Below the pieces are notes generated by a model. The model made no database searches. It was not told the DNA's origin and was given only the letters and a program-made list of their open reading frames with translations. A DNA stretch of 35,841 nucleotides from JANNXQ01 sp038238555 (GTDB lineage: Bacteria; Verrucomicrobiota; Verrucomicrobiia; Chthoniobacterales; Chthoniobacteraceae). The position numbers and the translations under genes are program-made. Of this stretch, positions 31,442-35,841 are shown piece by piece; position 1 is the stretch's first letter, and each line of letters starts with the position of its first letter. The DNA is taken from assembly GCA_038238555.1 (NCBI GenBank), contig JBBRXP010000044.1:1-35841 (forward strand), read 5' to 3'.

Positions 31442-33169
31442 ATGCAAATTTCCTGGAGGCAATTGCACCGATGCAGCGCGCTCGCCGCGGCGAGTGGCTT
31501 GCTGCTGAGTTTGTCACAATCTGTGCAGGCCGCCAAGGCGATCGCTTTCCGCTACGGCCCGTCGCTTCGCGATGCAGAGCCGGAGGAAATACTGTCGGCG
31601 GATTCTCCGGCGGAATTGTTGGTCCGGACAAATCCTCGCGAGCCTCTGTCCCACGAGGGGCGGGAAGTTTTGCTCGGTGCGATGAGAAACTTGGAATTCC
31701 TGAGCGAAAAGGAGACGGAAGATGACTTGCCAGACGCGGTGCAATTTACCGACAGCGGGATGCGCACCGCTCAATATCTGCTCATCCTCGTGGCTGCGAA
31801 TTCCGCGGCAACAACCGCGCCGGTCCCGCAGGTCATCCTGCCCGCGGCGCCGGATCCCGAAATGCCGGCGATTCCCGGCGATGCGCTGCTCTTCCCGCCG
31901 GAGCCCATGCCGAAGCTTCCCGAGAATCGCAGAGCAGGCAATGCGAGCGCCTTTGGGCTGATGCCTGTGACGAAACCCGAAGAGGAAGCGCTGCCGCCGC
32001 CGCCCGATCTCAAGACGCCGCCGCGCACTTCGCTGTGGGATCTCGCCGGGCTGGACTCGGCGCTCTTTGCCACACAGGAAGTGGCTGAATTCCTTCACCG
32101 TGAATGGGGCACCGGGCGGTGGAGCGTGCGCCCGCATTTCAGCTCGACTGCGCAATACGACGGCAATGTCTTTATCTCGGATAAGAACGCACAGGAGGAC
32201 TTTGTTATTACGTTATCGCCGGGCGTCTCCTTCCAGGTCGGTAACAATGAAAGCTCGCTGTTTCTGGCGGGCGACTACACGGCGACGGGAGTTATCTTCT
32301 CCAATCACAGCTCGGAGAATTCGATCGATCATCGCGCGCAGCTCGAATTGCAGTGGCAGCTTGCCAAGCTCACGCTCGGGCTGCGGCTGGGCTACGCCGC
32401 GGCGTCGGGCACGAGCATCGACATCAGCAATCGCGTGCGGCGGCAGGTGTATCAAGGTGGCGTGCGCGCGAGTTATCGGCTGGACGAGAAGTTCTCAGTC
32501 GAGGTCGATGCCGATTATGTGCGGACGGATTACGGAAGCCTGATCGGGTCGCAGGATACCCACTTTCAGAGTTATCTCGATTACCAGTACTTTCCCAAGC
32601 TGAGCTTCGGCATCGGCGGAAGCCTGGGATTTACCGAGGTGCAGAGAGCCGAAACGCAGACCTCGGAGACCGCAGCCATGCGGGCCACTTACGTTGCGAC
32701 CGGCAAGACGACTATCTCGACCAATTTTGGAATCGAGTTCCGGCAGTTGGGTAATGGAGGCGGCAATTCGGTGAGCCCGGTCTTCGGTCTGGAGCTTTCC
32801 CTGGCGGCTCGCGAAGGGACTAACGTGACTGTCAGCGCCCAGCGGCGGGTTTTCACTTCCGCCATTTTTGAGAACCAGAATTACACGTCCACCGGAATCT
32901 CCGCCACCGTCACGCAGCGATTGGTAAACAGGTTCAACGTGTTTCTAAGCGGCGGTTATGAGAATCTGTCTTACTCCTCCGCCGGCCGCGGGGTGAATGC
33001 CACGCGCGAGGATAACTACTTTTACGTTCGCACTGGCATCCAGTGGCAGGCCTTCTCCCGAGCCAGCTTCGGAGTCTTTTACGAATACAGCCAGAATGCT
33101 TCTGGCGGCGAGCGCGGACAGGGCTTCCAGCGCGACCGCATCGGCACCCAGATTAGCCTTGTTTACTAA
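31442..33169 (+). CDS. Outer-membrane beta-barrel protein of exopolysaccharide locus (BBP2-like)
   Basis: The 575-residue protein starts at ATG 31442 with a signal peptide (1-30, cleaved near VQA); TTG 31421 is an upstream alternative. Residues 30-110 are a soluble stretch and 110-185 a Pro-rich linker (PVPQVILPAAPDPEMPAIPG, KLPENRRAG). From about 200 the protein is a barrel of alternating strands (WSVRPHFSSTAQYDGNVFIS, DFVITLSPGVSFQVGNNESS, GVFYEYSQNASGGERGQG) and ends ISLVY with a terminal aromatic residue. The DGNVFIS start and SPGVSFQ strand resemble the putative beta-barrel porin 2 family found in exosortase/exopolysaccharide loci. It may be the outer-membrane passage for the polymer. 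It lies 3 bp before the Wza-like gene. Confidence 0.84.
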   Translation: MQISWRQLHRCSALAAASGLLLSLSQSVQAAKAIAFRYGPSLRDAEPEEILSADSPAELLVRTNPREPLSHEGREVLLGAMRNLEFLSEKETEDDLPDAVQFTDSGMRTAQYLLILVAANSAATTAPVPQVILPAAPDPEMPAIPGDALLFPPEPMPKLPENRRAGNASAFGLMPVTKPEEEALPPPPDLKTPPRTSLWDLAGLDSALFATQEVAEFLHREWGTGRWSVRPHFSSTAQYDGNVFISDKNAQEDFVITLSPGVSFQVGNNESSLFLAGDYTATGVIFSNHSSENSIDHRAQLELQWQLAKLTLGLRLGYAAASGTSIDISNRVRRQVYQGGVRASYRLDEKFSVEVDADYVRTDYGSLIGSQDTHFQSYLDYQYFPKLSFGIGGSLGFTEVQRAETQTSETAAMRATYVATGKTTISTNFGIEFRQLGNGGGNSVSPVFGLELSLAAREGTNVTVSAQRRVFTSAIFENQNYTSTGISATVTQRLVNRFNVFLSGGYENLSYSSAGRGVNATREDNYFYVRTGIQWQAFSRASFGVFYEYSQNASGGERGQGFQRDRIGTQISLVY

Positions 33170-33172
33170 GTT

Positions 33173-33793
33173 ATGCGCTTCCTTACTTACCTCATCGCGG
33201 CCATTCTGTTGTTAGTTGCCCCCGGACGCTCGGAACCAGCGTCGGACACACAATCCAAGACGCCGAAAAAGACTGCTACGCCGCAACCGGCTTCGGCAAG
33301 TTACAAGCTGGCGGCAAACGATATTGTGCGGATCGAGGTATTTGGCGAAGAAGACATGACGACCCAGGCGAGGATCGACAAGGAAGGCGCGATCAACATG
33401 AACCTGATCGGGTTTGTGAAGATTTCCCGCCAAACCGTTCGCGAAGCCGCGAAGACGATTGAAACTCAGTTGCGGGAATATTATAAGAACCCGCAAGTCA
33501 TCGTGACGATCCTTGGTTACTCCAAGCGCCGCTTTACCATCCTGGGCCAGATCAACAGGCCGGGCATTTATGACCTCCCGGATGAGACCACCTTGAACTT
33601 ACTCGAAGCCATCGGAATGGCCGGTGGCTTCACGCGCATCGCCGCCCCGGATAAGATCATTCTCAAGCGGACGGTGGACGGACGAGAGACGACGCAAAAG
33701 CTCAATGCCAAGAGCATGGGCGACAAGGAAGCCATCGAGCGCTTCATTGTTGCGCCGGGGGATACCATTAACGTGGGCGAGCGGCTTTTCTAA
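33173..33793 (+). CDS. Short polysaccharide export protein (Wza-like, Poly_export plus SLBB)
   Basis: The 206-residue protein has a signal peptide (1-20) and a Thr/Pro/Lys-rich linker. A polysaccharide export domain follows (residues about 43-113: YKLAANDIVRIEVFGEEDMT, IDKEGAINMNLIGFVKISRQ, YYKNPQVIVTILGYSK) and then an SLBB domain (FTILGQINRPGIYDLPDETT, NLLEAIGMAGGFTRIAAPDK). Full-length Wza is about 380 residues, carries a lipid-anchored cysteine and forms the outer-membrane pore with a C-terminal helix. This protein has no cysteine at the signal end and stops after one SLBB domain. It should therefore build a periplasmic ring and depend on another protein, perhaps the preceding barrel, for the outer membrane. 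Confidence 0.93.
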   Translation: MRFLTYLIAAILLLVAPGRSEPASDTQSKTPKKTATPQPASASYKLAANDIVRIEVFGEEDMTTQARIDKEGAINMNLIGFVKISRQTVREAAKTIETQLREYYKNPQVIVTILGYSKRRFTILGQINRPGIYDLPDETTLNLLEAIGMAGGFTRIAAPDKIILKRTVDGRETTQKLNAKSMGDKEAIERFIVAPGDTINVGERLF

Positions 33794-33796
33794 CCC

Positions 33797-35841
33797 ATGA
33801 AGAATGGAACCGACCGGCCGCCAGCCGACCGCCTGCCCGAGGGTGGGGAAAGCTCGATCGACTTTGCGCAGATGCAGGCCGTCGTGCGCGAGAAGCTGTG
33901 GCTTATCGTGCTCTTTGCATTACTCGGCATCTTCGCGGGCATCGCTTACATCGCTCGCTCGCCTCGCACCTTTCTGGCCACGACCGTGCTCGAGGTAAGT
34001 CCGCAGCAGTTAAGGCTGCTCAATTTCGACGACGTGCATCCGCCCGCGCCCGCGGTTGCGGATTTGGCGGATGCCGTGGTCGCTGGATTCAGGAGCCGGC
34101 CCTTTCTAACTCACGTGGCCGAAGACAATAAGTTGATGGAGAATCCAAAGTTTCTCCCACAGCTTCCTTATGGCGCGCAGTATTCGGTGGATGTCGCGGT
34201 CAATGCCTTGCTCGCGATGCAACGGGTGACGGTAAGAAGAGGGTCGCCATTCATTGATGTCAATGTCTTGCACCCCGATCCCGAGATGGCGCAAACGCTG
34301 GCCGATGCGCTTGCCACGGGTTATCTTCGGGAGATGGTGCGGAGGAGAAATGCGACTTCGGAGATAGCGATCGAATTTCTGATGAGCGAAGTAAGAAAGA
34401 CGGAGGTGCAACTGCAACTCTCCGAGGAGAAACTCCAGGGTTATGTGGAAGAGAGTAAGTCGATCTCACTCCTGGAAAGGGAGGACATTGTAGTTACCCG
34501 GCTTAAGTTCCTTAGCAGCCAGGCAATCGAAGCAAAGGCAACTCGGATGCGCCTCGAGGCCGACGATGAGAAGGTGCGCACTCTCGCCAACCAACCGAAG
34601 GAACTCATCAAAGTGGCGTCGGTAGCTGAGCAGCCCGCGATCACCGCGATCGTTCAGCAGATTGCGACGATGGAGTCGGCCATCTCCTCGGCGGAGTTTC
34701 GTTACACGGAGAAGCATCCGAAGATGAAGCAGGCAAGGCTGCAACTGGCCCAGACGCGGGAAACGCTCAATGAGACGCTGGCCGGAATACCGTCCCTCAT
34801 TCACTCGAACTTGGAGAGCGCGGTGGACACGGAGACGAAGTTTGAGGACGCGCTCGCGAAGCAGGAAGTAACGGCGACGGAGCTCAACAGGCTGGCCATT
34901 CCTTACAAGGTGCTGTCGCGCGAAGTGGATACCAACCGCGTGCTTTATGAGTCGATCTTGAAGCGGTTGAAAGAGGCGGAGATCGCAAAAGGCATCGAGT
35001 CCAGTAACGTGAGCATCTTCGAACCCGCGGCGCTGCCGGCCGAACCCACGCAACCCAAGATGTCGAAAGTGCTGTCCATCGCGTTCGGCGCCGGGCTCGC
35101 GGTGGGACTGGCTTTGAGCTTTGCGTTGAATGGCTTGGATAGTTCCCTGAAGACGGTCGAGCAGACCGCGCAAGTCACGGGGCTCAATGTGCTGGGAGCC
35201 ATCCCGCTCGAACCGGGCGCCGATGCGGCCTCGCGCGCGCTGGCTCTTCATCGCGATCCTTCCTCGCCGGTGGCGGAAGCGTTCCGATCCCTGCGCGCAT
35301 CGCTGCACGTGGCGGCGCGATCCGGCGGCCGGCAGATCGTGCTCGTCACGAGCGCCGAGCCTGGAGAAGGGAAAACATTTTGCGCGATCAACTATGCGAT
35401 CGCCGCCGCGCAGCAAGGCTTGCGCACGCTCATCATCGACGCGGATTTGCGCGTCTCGACGGTGGGTCGGGTGCTGCTGCCTAATCGGCAGGAGAAGGGG
35501 CTCAACGATTATCTCGCTGGCGCCGTCGGAGCAGGCGAGGGCATCCATGCGACCGAGGTGGCAAGTCTGTGGGTGATGCCCGCGGGGTCCGTCGCGCCGA
35601 ACCCCGCCGAGCTGCTTTCCGGTCCGCGTTTTGCAGAGCTCATTGGCGAGTTGCGCATGAGTTTCGACCGCATCGTGATCGACACCGTGCCGGTGCTCGT
35701 GGTGAGCGACACGATGCTCATCGTCGAACATGCAGACGCGGTGTGTCTGGTCGTGGGCGCCGGGGAGACGGCGCCCCAAGCGGGGGTGGGCGCCCCCACG
35801 CAAAATGCCCATGCCGGGGCGATGACCCCCGGCGAAAAACA
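33797..35841 (+). CDS. Wzz-domain / BY-kinase exopolysaccharide chain-length protein (3' end cut)
   Basis: The frame is open from ATG 33797 through 681 codons to the window end. A Wzz-type domain begins at about residue 23, with the first membrane helix at 35-54 (LWLIVLFALLGIFAGIAYIA). A periplasmic coiled-coil region follows (about 190-400: LMSEVRKTEVQLQLSEEKLQ, AEFRYTEKHPKMKQARLQLA). The second helix lies at about 422-445 (LSIAFGAGLAVGLALSFALN). The cytoplasmic tyrosine-kinase domain has SPVAEAFRSLRASL, Walker A SAEPGEGKT (about 519-527), Walker A-prime LIIDADLR and Walker B RIVIDTVPVL. The C-terminal tyrosine cluster would lie beyond the window. Such proteins control polymer length and export from the inner membrane with the Wza partner, encoded 3 bp upstream. 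Confidence 0.93.
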   Translation, partial: MKNGTDRPPADRLPEGGESSIDFAQMQAVVREKLWLIVLFALLGIFAGIAYIARSPRTFLATTVLEVSPQQLRLLNFDDVHPPAPAVADLADAVVAGFRSRPFLTHVAEDNKLMENPKFLPQLPYGAQYSVDVAVNALLAMQRVTVRRGSPFIDVNVLHPDPEMAQTLADALATGYLREMVRRRNATSEIAIEFLMSEVRKTEVQLQLSEEKLQGYVEESKSISLLEREDIVVTRLKFLSSQAIEAKATRMRLEADDEKVRTLANQPKELIKVASVAEQPAITAIVQQIATMESAISSAEFRYTEKHPKMKQARLQLAQTRETLNETLAGIPSLIHSNLESAVDTETKFEDALAKQEVTATELNRLAIPYKVLSREVDTNRVLYESILKRLKEAEIAKGIESSNVSIFEPAALPAEPTQPKMSKVLSIAFGAGLAVGLALSFALNGLDSSLKTVEQTAQVTGLNVLGAIPLEPGADAASRALALHRDPSSPVAEAFRSLRASLHVAARSGGRQIVLVTSAEPGEGKTFCAINYAIAAAQQGLRTLIIDADLRVSTVGRVLLPNRQEKGLNDYLAGAVGAGEGIHATEVASLWVMPAGSVAPNPAELLSGPRFAELIGELRMSFDRIVIDTVPVLVVSDTMLIVEHADAVCLVVGAGETAPQAGVGAPTQNAHAGAMTPGEK

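Overview
The window is about 36 kb of GC-rich DNA, most likely from a member of the Verrucomicrobiota. This rests on a DUF1549/DUF1553 cytochrome gene paired with a DUF1501 gene (a hallmark of the Planctomycetes-Verrucomicrobia group), on several secreted proteins ending in a GDGIPN-type loop plus a FYRLR-like tail, and on many short interspersed repeats between genes. The taxonomic call is inference; there is no rRNA gene in the window. Almost none of the start codons has a Shine-Dalgarno sequence.

Layout. 1-1358: a cut-off secreted metallopeptidase-like gene (minus) and a Calx-beta/EF-hand-like reading frame that looks like the 3' part of a larger gene. 1414-5171: a Tat-exported molybdopterin oxidoreductase and an outer-membrane-barrel-like protein (minus), divergent from an ArsR-family regulator (plus), with a perfect 7-bp inverted repeat between them. 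This is the best candidate for an undescribed regulated system. 5302-6157: two small heat-shock proteins. 6364-9890: a lone type II secretion F-like protein, ribD, tsaB and a WalJ-like metallo-beta-lactamase-fold protein. 9963-13144: a Tyr/His-rich peptidoglycan-binding protein, a double-domain iron-type ABC permease without its partners, and a TSUP permease. 13164-15770: a beta-propeller di-heme cytochrome. 15916-18076: cysS (carrying an in-frame palindromic repeat) divergent from a Fur-family regulator. 18313-22898: the DUF1549/DUF1553-DUF1501 pair. 23169-26956: a secreted double-psi-barrel-like protein, tmk, holB and a Gfo/Idh/MocA oxidoreductase.

27026-35841 is visibly less GC-rich, about 50% in lines sampled, against 65-70% in most of the window. 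It holds a very large secreted glycoside-hydrolase-like protein (TIM barrel, discoidin, cadherin-like and PA14 modules) divergent from an exopolysaccharide export cluster: a small charged membrane protein, an outer-membrane barrel, a short Wza-like protein, and a Wzz/BY-kinase cut by the window end. The hydrolase may trim the polymer that the cluster exports.

Three copies of a repeat bounded by GTTGAGTG/CACTCAAC inverted ends lie at gene borders (18072, 22905, 24737). Two of them supply the stop codon of the upstream gene. Other short repeat families occur at 7372, 15805, 16276, 17562, 25761 and 30827. I saw no tRNA, rRNA, CRISPR array, phage gene or transposase.
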